64,000 nucleotides of DNA from Linnemannia schmuckeri (Eukaryota; Mortierellomycota; Mortierellomycetes; Mortierellales; Mortierellaceae). The notes beneath the pieces are model-generated. The model was not told where the DNA came from, made no database searches, and was given only the letters and a program-made list of their open reading frames with translations. Below, in pieces: positions 35,607 through 45,285 of the stretch (its first letter is position 1; every line of letters begins with the position of its first letter). Both the position numbers and the translations under genes were made by a program. The stretch lies in the NCBI GenBank assembly GCA_029449235.1, contig JANATG010000012.1, positions 1,612,001 through 1,676,000 on the forward strand. The letters are read 5' to 3'.

Positions 35607-38514
35607 ATGCAGAAATTTTATATGATGATGGCCATTGGTGCCGCCCTACAGTTGACCACCCAGGGTGCACCCATTGCGGCTCCCGTTTCGGTATGTTCCA
35701 TAGCAAACAGCAAAAGCAACATGTATTATTTTCACTCGAGAGGAAACTAATTGTTCTAACCTTTCTCATTTTCTCCTTGGCATCATATAGGGTATTTGTA
35801 ACACGCCCCACTGTCTCCAGACCGCCTCAAACATCCTGAATGACATGCAGGTGACAGCCGATCCATGTGTCGACTTTTCCCAGTTTGCATGTAAGCGAAT
35901 CCTTCTCTCTCCCTTACTTTGGCTTAATTTTTATCTTGTACGCACCAACAATCTATTGTACCAGTTTGCTCACGTCTCTTCACATGTTACTCCCTATACT
36001 CTCTCTCCGTTTAGGTGGTGGCTTTAATGAGCGTGAGAAACTTCGTCCTGGTGAGAAGAAGAACGGCTACTTAGTCTCCATCGACCAGCAGAACATCGTC
36101 AGTATCCAATCGCATTCTTCTTTCTCGCACTTTTTCACTTCGAAAAAAAAAAAAAAAGACTCAGCTCTTGCAAAAACAGAAACATAACCTTGCCTTAACT
36201 TTATCACTTTTCAAAATTACCTCTCTTTTAGGATGTGATCCGCTCTATCATCACCCTTAACGACCCCAAGGGCCCTGTCATCGCAAAGGGCGACGCAGCC
36301 AGTCAGCGTAACCTCAAGAAACTCCAATCTTACTATGGCGCCTGCATGGACAACAACCAGCTCGCCAAGGTTGGTCGCAAACCCCTTCAGGACGAAATCC
36401 GAAAGCTCACTCAACTCTTCCCCGTCACCAACACTCCCACCGTCCTCAGTACCAACGGTACCCGCACAGTCCTCTCACCCGCCGATCGCCAGGCTTTGTC
36501 GACTCTTTGGGGATACAACATGAGGCATGGATTCGAGAACCCTATTTCTTGGGACCTGTGGGATGACGAAACCAATCCCGGCTACAAGATGATGACGGCC
36601 CAGCAGTCTGGATTGGGATTGAAGGATGAGGCGTTGTACAATGATGAGAAGATTGTCAAGCTGTATGAGAAGGTTATTGGAGAGATGTTTTATATCGTCC
36701 AGGGTAACGGCAACCCCAAGAGCACTGTACCCAAGAACTGGCAGCAGGTCGGAAAGGACGTTGTTGCGTTTGAAATGATCCTTGCTGGTGTTGAGGCCAA
36801 GCACAAGGCTGCCGAGACCGCTGCCGCCACTAGCCTCGAGAAAAAGAGAGCCGATGATGACGGCGCTGAGGAGGAGGAAACCGGCGACGGCGAGGATGGT
36901 GACGGTGATGACGAGGACGAGGACGATGGTACTATTATTTGGGACAAGATCTCGGATTTGGACCAGGCAACTCCTTCGTTGGACTGGACTGTGATCTTCA
37001 AAAACGCTCTTCCTGCCGATGTACCCCTCCCCGAAAACATCAACATGCTCTGGAAGTTCTACTTCCGTCGTCTCGAGACTGCCCTTGAAACCATGCCTCT
37101 CCAAACCATCCAGAACTACTTTGCCTGGACCCTGATGCGCAACCTCGGCGGTAACCTTGCCGAGCCTCTCCAGAGGCCCCTCGCCGAGCTCAAGAAGGCC
37201 CTTCCAGGTGGAGCTGTAACTAGCACCCGCTGGAGAAACTGTGTGCAGCTGGTCAACGAGAACTTGGGCGACTTGGCTGGCCACTTCTTTGTCAAGGCCA
37301 CCTTCCCTGAAGAGTCGCAAGCGATCATGAACGAGATGATTGGATCTCTCCGCTGGAGTTTCGAAAAGTCGTTCTGGAACTATGACTGGCTCGATCCCCG
37401 CACCCGCCAAGCAGCTCTTCAGAAGCTCAAGGCTATCGTCCCCAAGGTTGGTTTCTCGACCAGCAGTCCCAATGTCGGTCAATCCGCTTCCGTCGACGAA
37501 TACTACCGCCCCCTTGTGATCAGTGGCAAGGACCATTTCGGAAACCAGGTCAGAGCGAGCACTTGGAAGCAGGAGACCATGTTCCGTGGTATGACTAAGC
37601 CTGCCAACCGAGTCAAGCTGGCCGCAATCCCCCAGACGGTCAACGCCTTTTATAACCCCAACATGAACAGTATCGAGATTCTTGCCGGTATTTTGCGCGC
37701 GCCCTTCTTTGATGCTGCCGTGCCAGAGTACCTCAACTATGCGGGTATTGGAGTCGTTGCTGCCCATGAGCTGGGGCATGCCTTTGACAACAGCGGACGA
37801 CGATACGACGAGACCGGCGCCATCCGCGAGGTAAAAACCAAGCGCCTTTTTCGCTTTCTCGTCACATTGCGATTTCACGCGCGTTTTTTTCCGTCACACT
37901 AATATATTTCTTTTGCCCTTTTTTAACCTGCGTAGTGGTGGGAGGAGTCGTCGATCCAGGAGTTTGATACCAGATCACAGTGCTTCATTGAGCAGTACAA
38001 TGAGTACACCATCGATGGACCAGATGGCAAGAAGCACAATGTCAATGGCTGGGGAACACTGGGCGAGAACATCGCCGACAACGGTGGACTGAAGATCGCT
38101 TACGACGCCTGGGCACAGCGCCGGAGTACCGAAAAGTAAGTTTTTTGCTTTCTGTCACTCTTGTCTTTTTTGGCTGACCTCTTAAAAATTCCATTTGTAT
38201 TTTATTTTGACCTTTTACATGTCACTAACCCTTTCTCTTCTTTTCCTTTCCCTTTTACTTCCAGATACAATAATAAGAAGCTCCCCGGTTTGGAGCGCTA
38301 CACATCCGAACAACTGTTCTTCATCCAATACGCACGCGCGCACTGCGGCAACATGACCCCCGAGGAATCCGTCAAGATGCTGAACGACGACAATCATTCG
38401 CCCAAGAAGTGGCGCATCAACGGCGTTGTCCAGAACTCCGATCATTTCGCAAAGGCCTTCCAGTGCAAGGCTGGCGCGCCCATGAATCCTGCCAAGAAGT
38501 GCGTCTTGCTCTAA
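35607..38514 (+). CDS. Secreted M13 (neprilysin/endothelin-converting) metalloprotease
   Basis: Zinc endopeptidase predicted to be exported. Six exons (35607-35690, 35791-35890, 36015-36097, 36232-37830, 37936-38135, 38265-38514) give 771 aa, a normal M13 length. A signal peptide (MQKFYMMMAIGAALQL) replaces the usual type II anchor. PCVDFSQFACGGF is the M13 N-terminal hallmark. The zinc site is complete: HELGH at 601-605 and GENIADNGG with Glu666 and Asp670. Later blocks WRINGVVQNSDHFAKAFQC and PMNPAKKC are typical. Oddities: an acidic insert (DDDGAEEEETGDGEDGDGDD, then more acids) near residues 205-230, and an end of CVLL where the family normally has CxxW. The exon 3 donor is GTCAGT, weaker than the others. 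Confidence 0.95.
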
Positions 38515-39072
38515 ATTAAGAACACTTGGGGGCACGTAGATAATGATATTTAATGAAATATGAACTTTTTTTTATACAATTCTTATAAGAACTCCAGCCG
38601 TGAGAACGACCTCAAAAGGGTATTTTGCTTTCAAGATCCTTCTTGCCGATATGTGAAAGGATAACTGCATATTTTTATATCTTAGTTTCAGTATGTATGC
38701 AGATGAATAACAACACAACCTTAGTACAACAAAATGCATGCAACGAGGGGGAAAAAAGATCAAACACTCATGATCCCGCTTTGTCTGCCCACGCACTATA
38801 AGTGCTCACACTCCAGAATCTGCTATCAAAGCCCTACTCAATATATACCTTTTTGCACAAAGAAATTGAAAACATGTGTACTTTTTTATTTTGCGTCTCA
38901 CAACCACTGTTACGCAACTAGAGGAAGTTTGATAGATAGATTAAGAGGGATGGAACGGAGAGAACAATAAACGCGTTGACCGAAAGGAGTAGATGCATTG
39001 CTGGCATAGGGACAGACTCATGGTCAAGGTTGAGGAGACAAAAAAAAAAAGGAATCAGAGGGTTGATTCCGC
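38515..39072. other. Convergent intergenic region
   Basis: The 3' flanks of the M13 protease and of the minus-strand knottin-like gene. AT-rich, no gene seen. Confidence 0.4.
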
Positions 39073-39270
39073 TTAGAAGCATTCCCCAATGACGAAGTTA
39101 CAATTAGTATTGCAACAGTCGAAAGGACCTTCGCAGGGATCGCCTCTATTTCCACAGCTTTTGTTGAAGACTTCACGGAACTCAACCTTCACAACCAAGG
39201 GGGCTGCAGAGACGGAGGAAGAGATGAGCAAGAAGGCTCCGAGGGCGGCGAGGATGGTCGTGGTACGCAT
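39073..39270 (-). CDS. Small secreted cystine-knot (knottin-like) peptide
   Basis: A 65-aa single-exon precursor. A signal peptide of about 22 residues (MRTTTILAALGAFLLISSSV) is followed by a short linker and a C-terminal domain with six Cys. Their spacing is C-x6-C-x5-CC-x3-C-x6-C, the classic inhibitor-cystine-knot layout with the paired central cysteines. The ATG at 39270 is preferred over upstream in-frame ATGs because it starts the signal peptide directly, and a TATA box at 39391-39398 lies about 120 bp upstream. Fungal knottins can be effectors, antimicrobials or protease inhibitors. The sequence alone does not say which, and I do not claim toxicity. No homologue is recognised by name. 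Confidence 0.8.
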   Translation of the reverse strand: MRTTTILAALGAFLLISSSVSAAPLVVKVEFREVFNKSCGNRGDPCEGPFDCCNTNCNFVIGECF

Positions 39271-39390
39271 CTTGAGACTGGAATTGGACTTGGGAGCTAG
39301 AAGGTCTTGGGAGGATGAGGGTTGAGGTGTTTTTGTAGAGTCGGCTGAACTGTGGCGAGGAGTAAGGTTCAAACGAAGGGAAGCAATGCC

Positions 39391-39398
39391 ATTTTATA
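39391..39398 (-). promoter_or_regulatory. TATA box of the knottin-like gene
   Basis: TATAAAAT on the minus strand about 120 bp upstream of the chosen ATG. It supports the short start. Confidence 0.55.
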
Positions 39399-40108
39399 CC
39401 CGAAATCGAAGGTCAGTAGCACTTTGGATCGAGAACCCGTTGTTTGGATGGTTTGCATGAATGCAGATGTGACTTGGTCCCTGGACTTGTTGGTTGGTTG
39501 ATGAGGCCATCTGCGTTTATGTTGTCAATCCTGGAGAGGAAAGGGAATTTGTTTGATAGTCGGCGACAGAAGAGACTAAAGAAAAAAAGATACCTCATGC
39601 CTCCAATGAATGCTATGTGCATATTGGTAGAGTAGAGGGGGATGACATGCACCTGGATTAACCAACGCGTTTTTTCCACTCCTTTTCATTATTTTTTTTT
39701 TGCTAGATTGAAAAAATCAATTCTTGTCATATTGATGCCATGTAAACGGAAAGAAGCACACCAATTTTGCATATGTCTACACTCTACACACGCCTGCATC
39801 CACTTGGTCACCTTTCACTGCTTTTACCACTATTTATCGCATGGTTGTCGCCTTGCTCATCTGCATGAAAGCAAACTTCATGCATTGGAGTAGCTACAGG
39901 ACTGCTTACATTAGCCATTCCAATCGCGTTTTTAGACCAATTTATGTATAGAAAGCGGCGGTAATTTTCTCTGCACTTCCAATTTTTTTTTCGTTTTGAA
40001 ATCGTTTACATGGTGAGAAACGCCAAATGACGTTTTCGTACATCTTTACGATGTGTGCATGTACGTCTGCTCTGTCTCAATGTATTTTTCTGTAAGAAAG
40101 AGGAAAGC
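39399..40108. other. Intergenic region upstream of the inverted-repeat element
   Basis: No gene is seen. The sequence is AT-rich with short T and A runs and is the promoter side of the knottin-like gene. Confidence 0.35.
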
Positions 40109-40112
40109 AATA

Positions 40113-40720
40113 GCCCTCATCAAATGTAAAGTATTTTGTTTCGCGGTTCATTTCGTTTTCAGATATAGAAGTTGAAAATGACATGGCGAAACACTACCAT
40201 AAATGTAGAACGAAACAATCCTACATAATCTTGTGAAGCGGTTCGCGAACGTTTCGCGAAATGAGGTATTCCCACAAAATCTTACGAAGGGCTTCACGAA
40301 ACAAAGCGAGCATAGACCATCAACCAACATGAGTCAAACGGGATCATCCAAAGAGGTTATTCACAGTTATTATCCTATCAATAGCTATAGTTAATTTTTG
40401 TTGTATGCCATAGTAAGCGTTCAAGAACAAAAACGAAAAGGAGTTGCTGTAGTTGACATCTGTTCTGTCGTTTCTGCGATATACGCTGATCCCGTTTGAC
40501 TCATGTTGGTTGATGGTCTATGCTCGCTTTGTTTCGTGAAGCCCTTCGTAAGATTTTGTGGGAATACCTCATTTCGCGAAACGTTCGCGAACCGCTTCAC
40601 AAGATTATGTAGGATTGTTTCGTTCTACATTTATGGTAGTGTTTCGCCATGTCATTTTCAACTTCTATATCTGAAAACGAAATGAACCGCGAAACAAAAT
40701 ACTTTACATTTGACGAGGGC
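40113..40720. mobile_element. Near-perfect 234-bp inverted-repeat (foldback/MITE-like) element
   Basis: Left arm 40113-40346 and right arm 40487-40720 are reverse complements with only one mismatch that I can find (CCCTCATC against CCCTCGTC near the outer ends), around a 140-bp unique spacer. Every paired position sums to 80,833. A direct AATA lies on both sides (40109-40112 and 40721-40724), which fits a 4-bp target duplication. The arms contain nested TTCGCGAA palindromes and repeated TTTCGC/GCGAAA motifs. There is no protein gene: each arm reads as the same 60-codon open frame on opposite strands, a consequence of symmetry. Transcription would give a long perfect hairpin RNA. Confidence 0.9.
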
Positions 40721-41293
40721 AATACTTCGCGTCTTGTCCAGCATAACTGCAGCTTTTTTTTTGTAGAAATGTGGTTGTGAATAGGGGTATGCAACGGTAT
40801 CTTGATGCATGCTCCGTAGACCGAAAGGGGTGGGAGAAAGTGGGGAAAACGAAGAAGAAAAAGCAAAGAGGGTTTGCATAATACCCTCACTTTTGGTCTT
40901 CCCCCTGTCGGCGTGGACATGAAAATCGTATGAACGACTACTCTCTACTATTTTTTTCTCTTTTCTTTTTTCTGTATAGCTGGGAGGTTTTTTTTAAACG
41001 CGTTTTTTTTCTTTTTCTATTAATTTTCACTCTCTCGTCGGTCTTCCTCACGTTTCTGGATAGTTACTTACGGCGTCTAAAACATGCGTATATCTCAGAA
41101 AAGAGATATAGATAGTTGGGAGAGCGCGGGCACTGGGTATGTACAGGAGGCTCAGTATTATCCACACTGCTACATCAACGTACACTATGTGCCACACTGG
41201 AAATAGGAAGGAAAAGAACGACAGAGAATAAAAGAATAATGAGTAAATTTTATTTTTATTCGTGTCCATAAGGTACATGTACATGGGAGTAAT

Positions 41294-42800
41294 CTAAGCA
41301 AAAGGATCATTAGGGTCGACGTCCAAGAACCTAGCACTGGGTTTATCATGGATATCAAGGAGGTACTGGGACCGATCCCGATCCGCATCAACATACTCTG
41401 ACACATTCCACTTCTCTGGCAGGTACGTCAACCTTTCCACCCACCGTTGGAAGAGATCACCTCCAATCTTGGCTCTCGTGATGATCCATTCCTTACACGT
41501 AAACATTTCAGTGTTGAACTCGAGGTGGCACGACACCTAGAGCTTGTAGATGATCTGGAGGATGCTGGATTAGCAGTATGTGCAGTGACAGCAGACATCA
41601 TTGAGTAATGCGATTTCCTTGTGGGTACAGAGCCATCGGATATGGAATACTCCATCCTGTCACTCCTTTTTCCATGCCTCGTGGTACAGGCGTACCTCAT
41701 CCCTTGTCCTGTTGTTGTGGTCGATGATGTCCTGGAACTTGGTCTTGCCCTCGAGTCCCTCCATGTTGTTGTACATCCGCTGGATCGACTTTTCCTGTTG
41801 TGTCACGATCACTTCCAGGGGTTGGTACCGGTGTGTGTGCAAGAATAATCTGTGAAGCATATTGTAATCCTGAGACCAGTGCCGAACGACGACGGGGCCG
41901 AGCCAAGACACAGAGTCGATACTGTACTCGTACAAGAGGTCAAAGAACTGACAGGCCAGCCGGTAAATCCCCTTATCCTGCGGTATCACGTTCAAGAAAT
42001 CCTTGTTAGGTCCAGAAAAGTACTTCCGGACCTATGGCTCAGTCGAATCAACGCCCTGAAGTGCGAGGATAGCGCCCTTCCTTGGGATCTTGTCGAGATC
42101 AGAGACAATGAACCAATCGCCTTCCTGTGCTTGCCCATTTGAAAAGCCAGTTGGAACCCCCTATTACGCTCAAAGAACTCTTCTTGCCGCCCGGGTCTCA
42201 ATTACGTCCCGCCACGGATGCGCATCCGCTCTTCGTCTGATATGGGTGGCAGAATGACGTGAATAATCTTAGACTGAAAGTCTTGTCCTTGTTGGTTTGG
42301 TAGTAGAGCAGTTTGGGCAATCGCGAAAAGGTCTGCTCAGAATCGATGATGACAGGACTGTCGACGACGGTGCTGTGTTCGTTCAGGCGGAGCTCGAGTT
42401 GGTGAAAGGAATGATGTCAAACGCTCGAGCCTTCTTCCTTCTATTGTCCTGTTGATTTTTTTGTTGTTCGGGATGGTTTCTGGTAGGGTAAGTAGCGTGG
42501 CGGCGCTGTTGGCAGGAGTGATATCGGCGTTGCGTTGGTGCCCGGAGAGTATTAGTATTGACTGTCTCGAGTTGAGGTAGTGGCATTCATTAAAAAAGGA
42601 ACTATGACGAAGGCTAGTAGGCAGAAAAAGCTTCTTTTGAAGCTGGTTGGGGGGAGCTGGTGTGTTCTTACCGAGTGTTGGCTGTGGTACCACCCTTCAC
42701 ATCGATATGAACTGCTGACACAACCATAGAGAAACAGTGGTTGTAGGAAGAAAAAAAGAAGATGAATGAGGATGGCGGAGAGGAGAAAAGTAACAAATGG
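41294..42800 (-). pseudogene. GT17-type glycosyltransferase pseudogene, copy 2
   Basis: GT17 blocks can be followed on the minus strand: KARAFDIIPFTN near 42,430, ELRLNEHSTVVDSPVIIDSE near 42,370, the DxD motif FIVSDLDKIPRK near 42,100, a C-terminal part from DKGIYRLACQFFDLLYEYS, and the end NARFLDVDPNDP-like SARFLDVDPNDPFA with TAG at 41294. Breaks: frameshifts between KARAFDIIPFTN and ELRLNEH and again before the DxD motif, TAG near 42,030, TGA where QDGVF expects a preceding Trp, TAA after CTYC and TAG after IYKL (41,650-41,540). The N-terminal membrane part is not recognisable, so the 5' limit is approximate. Same family and strand as copies 1 and 3. Confidence 0.82.
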
Positions 42801-43383
42801 CGGGTGTTGTTTTCGCGACAACAAAATAAGAGTGAAAAAATCAAAAAAGTGGAATGCTATTGGTTATCAAGGGGCGAATCAACGCATAGGGGGTGAATAT
42901 GTTCTGGTCCGTACTGACCATGGATGGACACGTCGAGCTTGGCGCTATCATTCCTTTTTCGTACTGTCATACCTTTGAATTGAAGATGAGTAAAAAAAAC
43001 ATTAGCACACTTCCTTCTCTTTTGGAAGAAGACTGAATACCAGTGGTGTCAGGCGTGTCCACGGTTGATTAACACGAACGCAACGCGTTTGTCATAGATT
43101 GGTGGCAAACCAATTGATCCAAAAATGGGACGGGTTTTTGTTGTTGTGGCAGCTAAGCCATCGATTTTTTTTTTTTTTTTTTGTGCCTCACTCCTTTGTC
43201 TGTTGACTGTTGACTTTGACTTGGCCACCACCGCAGAAGCAGATAGACCCTTCGCTCCCTCTGTCTCCCCCATTCACTGCTACATTCCCTCCTCCCTCTC
43301 TTAACTTACCGCAGCATCTCTTCCCTCCTCTTTCCTCCTTCCTTCCCATACCCCTCCATTCACCGCTTCATTACATTCCAGCC
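42801..43383. other. Promoter region of NLE1
   Basis: Contains a T18 run (43165-43182) and a C/T-rich tract (about 43255-43380) directly before the ATG, typical of a housekeeping core promoter here. Confidence 0.45.
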
Positions 43384-45167
43384 ATGACAGAGACTTCCAA
43401 CGTCATTGCCCAGTTCTACAACGAGGAGGGTGTCGCCTCCGGCCCCGCTCTGAGCTTGCCCGTCGACGTCAACCCCGAACAGCTTGCCCTTCTCCTCAAC
43501 AGTCTCTTGGGCAACGTATGTTCTTTATCTGTATTGTCTCACGGTTTCAAAGGATGTACTTCTGTGTAACATGGTTACTGACTCTTTTCTCCTATTACTT
43601 TTCTACCAAACGCTCAATCGGGATGATAATACTGGACACATGTTGAACAGGAAGAAGACCCTCTCCCATACACCTTCGAGGTCGCAGAGACAGAGATCGC
43701 CAGCACACTGGACAAGGATATCATCCAACCCGGAAAGCACTCTACAGAGGAGACCTTCAAGATCCTTTACAGACCTCAGGCGGTCTTCAGGGTCCGTGCT
43801 GTCACCCGCTGCTCGTCCTCCCTCACTGGACATACCGATGCCATCCTCTGTGTCTCCTTCTCGCCTTGTGGAACCATGCTTGCCAGTGGTGGTGGTGATA
43901 CCAACGTCCGTATTTGGGATTTGAACACCGAGACCCCACAGCACTTGTTGAAGGGCCATAAGCATTGGGTGCAGCATGTTGCCTGGTCGCCTAATGGCAG
44001 GTTCTTGGCCTCGGCAGGTATGGATGGACAGGTCATTATCTGGGAGCCAAAGACAGGAAAGCAGCATGCCGTCTTGAAAGGTCACAGCAAGTGGGTCAGT
44101 GCCCTCGCTTGGGAGCCCCTGCACTTGTAAGTTCTCTTTTCTTGTCTGTTTGCAGTTTTTGGTTTGTTGTTGTGCTATTGCTCTACTGATCTTAACTCCT
44201 GGGTATGTCTCTGATTCGACAATAGGAACGCTTCATGCCGGAGAGTTGCATCATCGTCTTCGGATGGCACGGTTCGTGTGTGGGATGTGGTCAAGAAGCA
44301 GCTGGAGTTCTCGATGGCTCAGCATACCGCCCCAGTGATGTGCGTCAAGTGGGCAGGAGACGGACTTATCTACTCAGCCTCGCGCGACAAGACTATCAAA
44401 GTCTGGGCCTCAACTGGAAACCACCCCGGAAAGCTTGTTAAGGTTCTCTCAGGACACGCCCATTGGGTTACTACACTTGCTCTGAGCACTGACGCCGTTC
44501 TCAGGACAGGCGCTAACGATCACACAGGAAAGATGTACAAGGACGAGAACGAGGCACAGAAGAGGGCACTGCAGCGGTACGAGCAGGTTATTGCGGTCAA
44601 TCCTGAGAGGCTATGCTCTGGATCGGACGATTTCACAATGTACCTTTGGCCCAACAAGAAGGACGAGGTAGATGGCAAGAAGGCAGCACCCAAGCGGATG
44701 GTGGGTCACCAAAAGACGGTCAACCATGTCAGCTTCTCGCCTGATGGTCGCTACATTGCCTCCGCCAGTTTCGACAAGTCTGTCAAGATTTGGGACAGCC
44801 GTGATGGCAAGTTTATTGCATCGCTTCGAGGACATGTTGCAGAGGTGTACCAGGTTGTATGGTCGAGTGACAGCAGGATGTTGCTCTCGTGCAGTAAGGA
44901 CAGCACGATCAAGTTGTGGGATATCAAGACCAAGAAGATGAAGATGGAATTGCCTGGACATTTGGATGAGGTTTTCACCGTTGACTGGAGTCCCTCGGGC
45001 GACAAGGCTGCAAGTGGAAGCAAAGACAAGACGTTAAAGATGTAAGAGTTTTGTTTTGGAGTTTTTTTTTTTTTTTTTTTTTTTTTATTGCTTGCTGTAA
45101 ATAATATCTGCTGCGATTCTAACATTTTCTTTTCTATTTTTTCTCATTTTCTAGTTGGAAATACTAA
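43384..45167 (+). CDS. NLE1: Ribosome assembly factor Notchless/Rsa4
   Basis: WD40 adaptor on pre-60S particles; its N-terminal NLE (ubiquitin-like) domain binds the AAA+ ATPase Rea1/Midasin for release of assembly factors. Four exons (43384-43515, 43651-44126, 44226-45041, 45155-45167) give 478 aa (human NLE1 485). The NLE domain covers residues about 1-95 (VIAQFYNEEGVASGPALSLP, QLALLLNSLLGN, YTFEV). Eight WD blades follow, with SSLTGHTDAILCVSFSPCG and WD dipeptides at most blade ends. The final exon adds only IWKY, which completes the last blade (LKIWKY) and is a familiar end for the family; it is 13 nt long and easy to miss. A T26 run lies in the last intron. Confidence 0.96.
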
Positions 45168-45285
45168 TTAGACACTGCATCATTATAAACATATCCTTCA
45201 TTTTTTGCATTTACAACACAAAAATTGCCACCCAACTGGACAAGTGGATGTTTTTTTTTATTCGTGTAATCAGGAAAGGGTCTAT

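Noticed and set aside
36475..37878. 467-codon minus-strand open frame across the M13 protease
   Set aside because: Antisense shadow of a GC-biased coding exon. The plus strand carries HELGH and GENIAD with exact splicing.
40148..40685. Two identical 60-codon open frames on opposite strands
   Set aside because: They are the same sequence read from both arms of the inverted repeat; symmetry, not two genes.
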